Shown here: positions 8,402-15,398 of the stretch, in pieces
Layout: every line of letters starts with the position of its first letter
Numbering within the stretch: the stretch's first letter is position 1
DNA from: CAADGL01 sp964643885
Lineage (GTDB): Bacteria; Planctomycetota; Phycisphaerae; UBA1845; Fen-1342
Direction of reading: 5' to 3'
NCBI GenBank assembly: GCA_964643885.1
Contig: CAZXUI010000090.1
Span: 1 to 17,492 of the forward strand
Length of the DNA: 17,492 nucleotides
The notes under the pieces: model-generated
The model's database searches: none
What the model was told of the DNA's origin: nothing
The model's input: only the letters and a program-made list of their open reading frames with translations
Translations under genes and position numbers: made by a program

Positions 8402-9160
8402 CTACAGACACTCGTCGCCGTAGTTGGTCAACAGCCCGACCAGGTCGTCGAAATCCGTGTCGCCGTCGCCGTCCATGTCGCCGGCGCAGTCGCCGACGCA
8501 GCCGTAGTCTCCCAGCAGCACGACCAGATCGTCAAAACCGACGCGGCCGTCGCCGGTCAGATCGCCGAAGACGACGCACGTGCCTTCCACGATCGTGCAG
8601 ACGACCGCGCCCTCGTGGCCGGGGAACCAGTCACCGCCGATGCTCTGGTCGGTGTTCGCCATGAACCCCGTGCCGAACGAGGCGATGTTCCAGACGCCGT
8701 CCTCCGCCGGCGGGGCATCCGACTCGGCGACCACCCAGTAGTTCACGCCCGCCTGAAGCCACGGCCGCTGCGAGGAATTCAGCACCTCGAGCTGCGGGTC
8801 CCAGCCGACGGCGCTGACGTTGAAGAAAAACTCCTCGTGAATCGTCGAGCCCGGAATGCTGCGCGACCCGTCGTTGTCATCGTCGCGCAGCGTGATACGG
8901 ACCTGAGGATGCTCGGTCGTCGAGTTGTTCATGAACCAGAGGCTGATGCGGTCCAGCAGATAGTCGCGGTCCGGCGTGAATCGAACCGCGACCGACTGAT
9001 TGACGAACACGTCGTAGCCCCAGAGCCCGAACGGGCCGCCGAAGGGATCCGCCGTCTCGTAGATGATGTCGCCCGCCGCCCCCGCCGCGCCGCACATCCC
9101 CACCGCCGCCGTCACCAGCCACCGGCCCCCGTGAACCCCGCGAGTCTTCCACGTACGCAT
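8402..9160 (-). CDS. Exported protein with C-terminal dockerin-type repeats
   Basis: The protein has 252 residues from the ATG at 9158-9160, preceded on the minus strand by GGAGAGA. The frame is open far upstream but without coding character. A signal peptide (about 1-29, ending GAAGAAG) leads into a beta-rich region (30-195) of unknown fold. The C-terminus carries two EF-hand-like dockerin repeats: GDLTGDGRVGFDDLVVLLGDYG (split at about 199-209 and 210-220) and, near 228-248, DMDGDGDTDFDDLVGLLTNYG. Each has the D-x-D-G-D pattern of calcium loops. Cysteines at 221 and 225 lie between the repeats. In planctomycetes such dockerin-like tails are frequent on secreted proteins without any cellulosome, and a role in surface attachment is inferred. 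The gene converges with xerC and diverges from the channel-like gene. Confidence 0.8.
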   Translation of the reverse strand: MRTWKTRGVHGGRWLVTAAVGMCGAAGAAGDIIYETADPFGGPFGLWGYDVFVNQSVAVRFTPDRDYLLDRISLWFMNNSTTEHPQVRITLRDDDNDGSRSIPGSTIHEEFFFNVSAVGWDPQLEVLNSSQRPWLQAGVNYWVVAESDAPPAEDGVWNIASFGTGFMANTDQSIGGDWFPGHEGAVVCTIVEGTCVVFGDLTGDGRVGFDDLVVLLGDYGCVGDCAGDMDGDGDTDFDDLVGLLTNYGDECL

Positions 9161-9370
9161 GCCATTCTCTCCGTCATCCTGAAGTTTCCCCCGCCGGCCA
9201 CCCGATTTCGCCGGCTTCGCACCAATCGTATCGCGCCCGTCAAGACGGCCGGCGTCGAAACCGCGCCCGGTGCGGCGGCGATGCGATCCACACGCCCGGA
9301 GGGTAGACTTCGGCCCGGCGGAGCGGCCGCCAGACCTGGGAAGTGTCCCCGCACGGCCGGACGAAAGCGT

Positions 9371-10459
9371 ATGCCGGGGCTCCATCTCGACAGCCTGGTG
9401 GTTCGGCGGCAGGGGCCGGGGCCGCTGCGAACGCGCCTGTGGCGCGAGTGGTGCTTTGCGCAGGCCGTCGTCCGCCGCTTCGGCGTGCGGTTGCTGATCA
9501 TCGCCGCGATTCTGGTGGCCGGGGCAGTCCTGTTCCGCATCTACGAACCTGAATCGCGGCACTCGTTCCTGAAGGCGATGTATCTCACTTTCGCGCTGGT
9601 CTTCGGCGAGGCGCCGGAGGAGTTTCCCAGCGCGCCGGTTCTTCAGGCGGTCTTCTTCGTCGTGCCGATCCTCGGCCTGACGGTGATCATCGAAGGGCTG
9701 GTCGAGCTGTGGATGATGCTGCGCGACCGGCGTCGAATGGAACAGGGATGGTGTCGCATGATGGCTGCATCGATGAGGGACCACGTCATTCTGGTCGGCA
9801 TGGGCCGGTTGGGATATCTCACCTTCCGCCTGCTGCGAAAGCTCGGCGTGCCGGTGGTCGTGCTGGAGCGCGACGGCAACAACCAGTTTCTCGAGGATGT
9901 TCGCCGCGACGGCTCGCCGCTGCTGGTCGGTGATGCGCGCCGCGAGGCCATGCTCGTCGACGCGAACGTCGCCACGGCCCGCAGCGTCATCCTGGCCACG
10001 ACCGACGACCTGGCCAATCTGGAGATCGCTCTCGACGCGCGCCGACTGCGGTCCGATATCCGCATCGTTCTGCGCATGTTCGACCAGAACATGGCCAACA
10101 AGATCCGCGAGGGATTCGACATCAAGCTGGCGATGTCGCAATCGGCCATTTCCGCGCCCGCCTTCGCCATGGCCGCGCTCGACACGTCGATCGTCAACAG
10201 CTTCGTCGTGCAGAACCGCCTGGTGGTCATGCAGCGCTGGCAGGTGCGCGAAGGCGGTCCGCTCTGCGGCAAGACCGTCGGCCAGGCGATGGCCGCCTTC
10301 TCGTTCGGCATCGTCGAACACCGCAGCCCGGGCGGCCCGCCGCGGCTCTTCCCCACGCCCGACGTCAAGCTCCAGGACGGCGACGAGCTGCTCGTCCAGG
10401 GCGCCTTCGAAACGCTGATGGAACTGAAGAGCCGCGCCGTGGCCGCGGCGGCCGGCTAG
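9371..10459 (+). CDS. Two-helix channel-like membrane protein with RCK/TrkA domains
   Basis: From the ATG at 9371 the protein has 362 residues. An in-frame ATG at 9281 would add 30 residues, and neither start has a good ribosome-binding site. Two hydrophobic helices (about 39-57 and 90-115) flank a re-entrant-loop-like segment (66-88), as in two-transmembrane potassium channels. A cytoplasmic RCK-N/TrkA-N domain follows with HVILVGMGRLGYLTF (G143 to G148 dinucleotide loop), acidic E166 in VVVLERD, and GDAR at 187-190. An RCK-C/TrkA-C domain ends the protein (about 285-355, with GKTVG and DGDELLVQG). By family knowledge RCK domains bind ligands and gate potassium flux. The pore loop here lacks the TVGYG filter and reads LVFGEAPEEFP, so potassium selectivity should not be assumed. 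It is transcribed divergently from the dockerin protein. Confidence 0.82.
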   Translation: MPGLHLDSLVVRRQGPGPLRTRLWREWCFAQAVVRRFGVRLLIIAAILVAGAVLFRIYEPESRHSFLKAMYLTFALVFGEAPEEFPSAPVLQAVFFVVPILGLTVIIEGLVELWMMLRDRRRMEQGWCRMMAASMRDHVILVGMGRLGYLTFRLLRKLGVPVVVLERDGNNQFLEDVRRDGSPLLVGDARREAMLVDANVATARSVILATTDDLANLEIALDARRLRSDIRIVLRMFDQNMANKIREGFDIKLAMSQSAISAPAFAMAALDTSIVNSFVVQNRLVVMQRWQVREGGPLCGKTVGQAMAAFSFGIVEHRSPGGPPRLFPTPDVKLQDGDELLVQGAFETLMELKSRAVAAAAG

Positions 10460-10598
10460 CGGCGGCGCTGCGGACCGGACGTGGTGGGCAGCGAATATCG
10501 AGGCGGGCGACGGGCTGGTTTTTCGCGGACGAGCAGCGTTCGCCCGCCGGCCATCCCGGCTCAGACGGCCCGCGCGGCCGCGCATGAAAAACGTGCTT

Positions 10599-10625
10599 GC
10601 CGGCCGCCGGCGGGCGTCTTTATTG
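10599..10625 (+). terminator. Weak terminator candidate after the channel-like gene
   Basis: GCCGG and CCGGC (10599-10603, 10607-10611) form a short stem with a 3-base loop, followed after GGGCG by TCTTTATT. The stem is only 5 bp and the T-run is interrupted and displaced, so this is weak. It lies 140 bases past the stop codon. Confidence 0.22.
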
Positions 10626-10637
10626 GATGCCGCCGCA

Positions 10638-10664
10638 CTTGCGCGGCAATGCGAACCGCGCAAG
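10638..10664. repeat. Perfect 9-bp inverted repeat upstream of the histidine kinase
   Basis: CTTGCGCGG (10638-10646) and CCGCGCAAG (10656-10664) are exact reverse complements separated by 9 bases (CAATGCGAA). This symmetric 9-9-9 arrangement about 135 bases ahead of the kinase start could be an operator for a dimeric regulator or an RNA hairpin. Confidence 0.5.
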
Positions 10665-10798
10665 GAATGCCCACTTCAGCCGCCGTCCGCTCGTGTCGAT
10701 TCGGATAATACAACTAGAGCGCTCCGTCCGCTCCGCATCTGTTTCGCAGGAATTCCCGTCGCGGCACGCGCTTCCGCGGGGCCTCAGGCTGACTGTTC

Positions 10799-12850
10799 AT
10801 GCGGATAAAGCACCAGATCGCCCTCGTGATCATCGCCTGCGCCGGCGGCGGCCTGGCCCTGGCGATCGCGCTCGGGGCGGGTTTTCGGGCCGTCGAGCTG
10901 AACCTGATCGCTCTGGGCCCGAACTCGGCCGCCCTGCGCGACCTGGAGCGGCTGAGATCGGCGGTCGATCAGTGGCTGATGGCCGCCGACCTCATCGTCG
11001 ACGCGCGCGACACGCACCTGGCCGCCGGAATAGGGCGGCAGGCGGAGAACATCCGCGCGCTGGCCACCGACATTCGGCGAACTCCGCTCTATCACGGACT
11101 TGAAGGCAGCCTCGAAACCGTGCTCGCCTCGACGAACTCGATCGAGGCGGGAGTGCAGCGCGCGGTGGCCATTTCCGCGGAGGGGTCGGCCGACTATCCG
11201 GCAGATCTGATCGACTTGCTCCAGCGCGAGTCGCAGGCGCTGCGGGGCTCGCTCGAGACGATGGAAGCCAGCGCCGGACAGCGTGCCGCCGCGGCCATCG
11301 AAAGTCACGAGCGCCACCGCCGCTCGCTCGGCATGCTCGCCCGCCTGGCGGGAATCAGCTACATCATGTGCGTCTTCTGCGTGTGGCGCTGGTCGGTCTC
11401 GCGGCTCGTGCGGCCGCTGGAGAATCTGACGCACTCGGCGCGGCTGTCGCTCGAGCACACGCAGCCGTTCGTCGCGCCGAAGGGCGGTCCGCAGGAGGTG
11501 AAGCAGCTCGCGCACGGCTTCGAGCTGCTGGTGGACAATCTCGAACGTCGCGTGCGGCAGCGGACCGCGAGTCTGCTGGAGTCGAACGCGGAGCTTCACA
11601 AGGCGCGGCTTGCGGCGGAGGCGGCCAGCCGCAGCAAGAGCGAGTTTCTGGCGAACATGAGCCACGAGATCCGCACGCCGATGACGGCCATCCTCGGCTA
11701 CGCCGATCTGCTCGAGCAGGCGGTCTCGGAGCTGGGCGGCTCGGCGGAGGGGCTCGAAGCCGTCCACACGATCCGCCGCAACGGGGACCATCTGCTGGCC
11801 GTGCTGAACGACATTCTCGATCTTTCGAAGATCGAAGCGGACCGCATGGTGATCGAGCAGGTGCGCTGCTCGCCGGTGCAGATCGTCGGCGATGTGGCGT
11901 CGCTGATGCGCGTCCGGGCGGAGGCGAGGAAGGTGGCGCTGCGGACGCAGTTCATCGGGCCGACGCCGGCGGAGATCCGCACGGATCCGACGCGCCTGCG
12001 GCAGATTCTGCTGAACCTGGTCGGCAACGCGATCAAGTTCTCCGACGCCGGCACGGTGACGGTGAGCGTGCAACTGCTCGAGGGGCGCGAGCCGCAGCTC
12101 GCCTTCGATGTGCGCGACGAGGGCATCGGCATGACGCCGCAGCAGATCGAGTGCGTCTTTTCGCCTTTCCACCAGGCGGATTCGTCGATGACGCGGCGGT
12201 TCGGCGGGACGGGGCTGGGGCTGGCGATCAGCCGGCGGCTGGCGCGGATGCTGGGCGGCGACGTGACCGTGCTACGCAGCGAGCCGGGCAAGGGGACGGA
12301 CATTCGCCTGACGATCGCGACCGGTTCGCTCGAGAACGTCGAACTCGTCGCGCCGCCGGCGTGCGAGGCGATCATCGGGCGCTCTCCGCAGCAGGCGGCG
12401 GCGCGGCCCGCGGCCAGCGAGCCGCTGCGCGGGGCGCGCGTGCTGCTGGCGGAGGACGGGCCGGACAACCAGCGTCTGATCGCGCATCTTCTGAAGAAGG
12501 CCGGGGCTGAGGCGCAAGTGGTCGAGAACGGGGCGCTGGCGGTCGAGCGGGCGATGGAGACGCTGGAGGCGGGCCGCCCGTTCGACGTGATTCTGATGGA
12601 CATGCAGATGCCGGTGATGGACGGCTACGCGGCGACGGCGGAACTTCGGCGGCGGGGGTACGAGGGGCCGGTTCTGGCGCTGACGGCGCACGCCATGTCG
12701 CATGACCGCGAGCGGTGCCTCGAGGCGGGCTGCGATGAGTATTGCAGCAAGCCGATCGACCGGGTGCGGCTGATCGATCTGTGCGCCGTGTGGGCACGGG
12801 CGGCGCGGGGCGGGCAAAAACTCTCGGATGCGAGCCGGGGCGGCGGCTGA
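10799..12850 (+). CDS. Hybrid sensor histidine kinase with C-terminal receiver domain
   Basis: This 683-residue inner-membrane sensor starts at the ATG at 10799, with only a weak AGG upstream. Helix 1 (about 6-28) and helix 2 (about 180-197) enclose a predominantly helical periplasmic sensor region of about 150 residues. A HAMP-like stretch (about 200-252) leads through a short coiled coil to HisKA, with the phospho-accepting H289 in FLANMSHEIRTPM. The HATPase shows the N box (RLRQILLNLVGNAIKFS, about 399-415), G1 (DEGIGM), F box (FSPFHQAD) and G2 (GGTGLGLAIS). The receiver domain (about 547-665) has the acidic pair E552/D553, phospho-acceptor D601 in LMDMQMPVMDG, T629 and K651. There is no HPt or output domain, and no partner regulator lies beside it, so the phosphorelay must be completed by a gene elsewhere. 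The signal is unknown. It converges on the PEP-CTERM gene with an 18-base gap. Confidence 0.93.
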   Translation: MRIKHQIALVIIACAGGGLALAIALGAGFRAVELNLIALGPNSAALRDLERLRSAVDQWLMAADLIVDARDTHLAAGIGRQAENIRALATDIRRTPLYHGLEGSLETVLASTNSIEAGVQRAVAISAEGSADYPADLIDLLQRESQALRGSLETMEASAGQRAAAAIESHERHRRSLGMLARLAGISYIMCVFCVWRWSVSRLVRPLENLTHSARLSLEHTQPFVAPKGGPQEVKQLAHGFELLVDNLERRVRQRTASLLESNAELHKARLAAEAASRSKSEFLANMSHEIRTPMTAILGYADLLEQAVSELGGSAEGLEAVHTIRRNGDHLLAVLNDILDLSKIEADRMVIEQVRCSPVQIVGDVASLMRVRAEARKVALRTQFIGPTPAEIRTDPTRLRQILLNLVGNAIKFSDAGTVTVSVQLLEGREPQLAFDVRDEGIGMTPQQIECVFSPFHQADSSMTRRFGGTGLGLAISRRLARMLGGDVTVLRSEPGKGTDIRLTIATGSLENVELVAPPACEAIIGRSPQQAAARPAASEPLRGARVLLAEDGPDNQRLIAHLLKKAGAEAQVVENGALAVERAMETLEAGRPFDVILMDMQMPVMDGYAATAELRRRGYEGPVLALTAHAMSHDRERCLEAGCDEYCSKPIDRVRLIDLCAVWARAARGGQKLSDASRGGG

Positions 12851-12868
12851 GGCCGACCGGAGCGATCG

Positions 12869-13492
12869 TCAGCGCCGGCGACCGGCCAGCGCCACGCATG
12901 CCAGCGAGAGCAGCGTCCAGGTGGCCGGCTCGGGCGTGACGACGACGTTATCGACCAGTCCGAAGAACACGCCGTCGTTGCCCGGTCCGGTGCTGATCAA
13001 TCGCAGCGAATCGAAATCCTCGCCGCTGACGCTTAGCGTCCAGTGATTGATCGACGCGCCGCCCGGCAGCGTGATGCTGTCGCTGTTGACCAGCGTGCTG
13101 CCGAGATAGGCCTCGAGCGTGATCACGTTGCCCGCGTCGCTGAAGAACTCGAAGATCTCCAGCGAGGCGAAGTCCTGCACCGTTCCCGTCGTGAATCTGA
13201 ACGAGCCGCAGCGGCTGAAGGCGGCCGACGGGCCCGGCGCCCAGCCGCCGAAGCCGAGCGTGTTCGGCGGCGAGAAGCCGGGGCCGGAGAGCGTGCCGTC
13301 CGCCTGCTCGACCACGAAGAGATTCGGATCCCCCGGCAGCCGCCGGTCGAAGTCGAAAAAGGTGATCCCGCCGTCCGTAAAGCTCGTGCCAAGGATGCCC
13401 TCGGGAAACGTGTCGAACGTCGCCGTCGCGCCGCCGGCCGCACGTGCGAGAAGCGCCGCAGCGACGATGGCCAGGCCATGAATCGCTCTCAC
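12869..13492 (-). CDS. PEP-CTERM-type exported protein
   Basis: The protein has 207 residues and begins at a GTG (13490-13492). The start is supported by a very strong purine-rich Shine-Dalgarno run on the minus strand (GGAGGAGGAAGG, four bases before the GTG). A signal peptide (about 1-21) precedes a beta-rich secreted domain (about 22-180) that includes FDTFPEG, GGITFFDFD and a strand near the end, DGVFFGLVDNVVV. The C-terminus has the tripartite PEP-CTERM signal, PEP in TPEPATWT, then a hydrophobic helix (LLSLACVALAG), then RRR. By family knowledge this tail is processed by an exosortase and is associated with exopolysaccharide-linked surface display. No exosortase is encoded in the window. 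The middle domain is not recognised beyond resembling other short PEP-CTERM proteins. Confidence 0.85.
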   Translation of the reverse strand: MRAIHGLAIVAAALLARAAGGATATFDTFPEGILGTSFTDGGITFFDFDRRLPGDPNLFVVEQADGTLSGPGFSPPNTLGFGGWAPGPSAAFSRCGSFRFTTGTVQDFASLEIFEFFSDAGNVITLEAYLGSTLVNSDSITLPGGASINHWTLSVSGEDFDSLRLISTGPGNDGVFFGLVDNVVVTPEPATWTLLSLACVALAGRRR

Positions 13493-13694
13493 TGAACCTT
13501 CCTCCTCCAGATTCTGGGGTTGCCGGCACGGAACGCATCACGCACGAGTGCGCACCGCGTCCGGGTCGATGAGTGATGGCTCGCGGCTGCCTGTCCGCCG
13601 GGCAAACAGCCACGTTCTCATCCTACGTTCGTCTGGTCGCCGGCCGCAAGATGAAGCTGCACGGCCCGAGTCGCGGTCCTTCAGACTGGCGACG

Positions 13695-13919
13695 CTAGCC
13701 GAGGATGGCCGGCAGGAGCATGGCCGTCGTCGACTGGGCCTCGCTGAATATCTGGATGAGGGCCTGGAAGGTCGACGTCAGCAGCGTGGTCGAGACGTTG
13801 ATGATGCCGTCCTCGACCGTGCCCTGGATCGTCGGGTCGCAGTCGCCGAGCAGCAGGGTCGTGCCCAGCGAGGCGGCCGCCAGCCGCCGCAGCCATGTCG
13901 TCCTGAACGTAACCCTCAT
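13695..13919 (-). CDS. 74-residue exported protein of unknown function
   Basis: The ATG (13917-13919) is preceded on the minus strand by AGAGGAGA at ideal spacing, strong evidence that this small frame is translated. The N-terminus has a signal-peptide-like organisation: basic MRVTFRTTWLRR, then a hydrophobic AAASLGTTLLLG, then DCDP. The cysteine (C27) sits where a lipoprotein cysteine would, but the residue before it is Asp, so the lipobox is not canonical. The mature part is about 48 residues, rich in T, I and L, with INVSTTLLTSTFQALIQIF in the centre, and looks amphipathic. I recall no named family, although small exported proteins with a CDP start are plausible in planctomycetes. It is flanked by non-coding sequence on both sides and is divergent from the DUF4139 pair. 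Confidence 0.7.
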   Translation of the reverse strand: MRVTFRTTWLRRLAAASLGTTLLLGDCDPTIQGTVEDGIINVSTTLLTSTFQALIQIFSEAQSTTAMLLPAILG

Positions 13920-13943
13920 GTCTGTCTCCTCTTAGGGACGGCC

Positions 13944-13975
13944 GGCAGGCGGCCGGCGCGGTCGTTCCGCCTGCC
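13944..13975. repeat. 9-bp inverted repeat between the small exported gene and the DUF4139 pair
   Basis: GGCAGGCGG (13944-13952) and CCGCCTGCC (13967-13975) are perfect reverse complements with a 14-base loop. It lies in the 261-base divergent intergenic region, about 25 bases upstream of the small exported gene, where it could be an operator or leader hairpin. Confidence 0.4.
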
Positions 13976-14180
13976 ATTGTACCCGGCCCCCGGGTTTCCG
14001 GTGGCAGTCAGCGGGGTCTGCTCGCGGCCAGCCGGCCGGCGGGAGGAGAAATCGTCCCGATGCGGGAACCACTCGCGGGCAGTCACGTCCAAGTGGCTGT
14101 CGTGAGCGGGGGGCGCGGGGCGGAATGATCGGCCGCCGGCCGCTGGAGCGAAATCCGAGTCGAAGCTTGGGAGAACTGCG

Positions 14181-15368
14181 ATGCGCCGCATTTGCGTCGT
14201 GCTGGGGATCGTCTGCGCACTGTCGGCCGGGCCGGCCGAGGGACGGATCAAGCTGATCACGCTGCCGGTTCGCGAGCGGGTGGAGATTCAACTGGATCAT
14301 CCGGATGTGACGCTGGTGGAGGAGGAGCGGATCGTTCCGCTGGTGGCGGGGGCGAACGAAGTCGATTTCTCGTGGGCCAACACGGCCATCGACCCGAGCA
14401 CGATCGTATTCCGTGTCGTGCCGGGGGAGGACGGGCGCAACGTCGATCCGAAGGTCGTGTCGGTGAGCTATCCGCCGAACGAGGCGGCACTGGTGTGGAC
14501 GGTGGGGGCGCGCGAGAGCGGCTCGGCCCGCGTGCGGATCAGCTACGTGCTGGGGGGATTGAGCAAGAGCTTCAATTATCGCGCGGTGGCGTCGCACGAT
14601 GAGAAGACGCTGGTGCTCTCGCAGTACATGCGGATTCAGAACATGGCCAACGAGGAGTTCGGCGAGAGCCACGTCTGGGCGGGGTTCGACTGGCAGTTTC
14701 TCAAGCCGATCGGCATCAACGAGACGCGCGAGCTGCTGGCGGCGCGTTATGCGAACGTACCGGTGACGAAGACCTACACGTGCGATGCGTCTGCGTTCGG
14801 CTGGCTCGACCGCGCCCAGAACAAGCTGATGGTGCCGATGCACTACGTGCTGCATAACGACACGGAGCACAACCTCGGGGCGGCGCCGCTGCCGTTCGGC
14901 AAGGCCCGCATCTTTCAGGAGGACGGGCGGGGCGGATCGGCGTTTCTGGGCGAGGACTGGGGGGCGTTCACGCCGGTCGACGACGAGATGCGGCTGTACT
15001 TGGGCGTGGCCCAGGACATCGTCGTGCGGCGGGCGATCGAGCGCAACGAGCGCAAGCGCGTCACGGGCAACCTGTTTCACCAGGAGGTGGTGATCAAGTA
15101 CGAGATCGAGAACTTCAAGAACCAGGCCGTGACGCTGGACGTGGCCGAAAACCTGCGGGCGCTGCGGCAGGAGGTGATCGGGCACGACACGGGGCGGGAC
15201 GTGGAGTGGGAGCTGGGCAGCCAGACGACCTTTGCGGGCGGGCCGGACAAGGAGAAGACGACCTTCGAGCGGGTGCTTCTGCATGCATCGCTGCCGGCGC
15301 GGAGCGAGAACGGCACGGCGGAGAAGGTGGTGCACAAGCTGCACGTCATCCTGCGGAACGAATGGTAG
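14181..15368 (+). CDS. Exported DUF4139-like protein, shorter paralogue of the pair
   Basis: The protein has 395 residues, with GGGAGA at 14169-14174 six bases ahead of the ATG. A signal peptide (about 1-21, ending GPAEG) exports it. The body aligns by eye with the next gene product. Both have GANxxxFSWANTxIDP (A: residues 57-72), a shared YVLHNDTEHNLGAAPLP-like segment (222-238) and ARIFQEDGRGGSAFLGE (242-258). The latter part is typical of DUF4139, where LGxxLPxGxxRxF is characteristic. Compared with its neighbour it lacks a segment of about 75 residues before the LPxG region. It also has K129 in GLSKSFNY where the neighbour has W132 in GISWSADY. The molecular function of DUF4139 proteins is not established. 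The fold is beta-rich and a periplasmic or surface role is inferred. Transcription with the next gene is likely (30-base gap). Confidence 0.75.
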   Translation: MRRICVVLGIVCALSAGPAEGRIKLITLPVRERVEIQLDHPDVTLVEEERIVPLVAGANEVDFSWANTAIDPSTIVFRVVPGEDGRNVDPKVVSVSYPPNEAALVWTVGARESGSARVRISYVLGGLSKSFNYRAVASHDEKTLVLSQYMRIQNMANEEFGESHVWAGFDWQFLKPIGINETRELLAARYANVPVTKTYTCDASAFGWLDRAQNKLMVPMHYVLHNDTEHNLGAAPLPFGKARIFQEDGRGGSAFLGEDWGAFTPVDDEMRLYLGVAQDIVVRRAIERNERKRVTGNLFHQEVVIKYEIENFKNQAVTLDVAENLRALRQEVIGHDTGRDVEWELGSQTTFAGGPDKEKTTFERVLLHASLPARSENGTAEKVVHKLHVILRNEW

Positions 15369-15398
15369 CGGCCGGGGCGCCGCGCGGAGAGGTGGATC

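Larger units (their letters stand above)
10460..10798. other. Non-coding interval upstream of the histidine kinase
   Basis: These 339 bases have no credible gene. They contain a 12-bp GC palindrome (10572-10583), a small GC hairpin followed by TCTTTATT (10599-10625), which is a weak terminator candidate for the channel gene, and a perfect 9-bp inverted repeat (10638-10664). GATAAT at 10704-10709 could be a -10 box but has no clear -35 partner. Confidence 0.55.
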
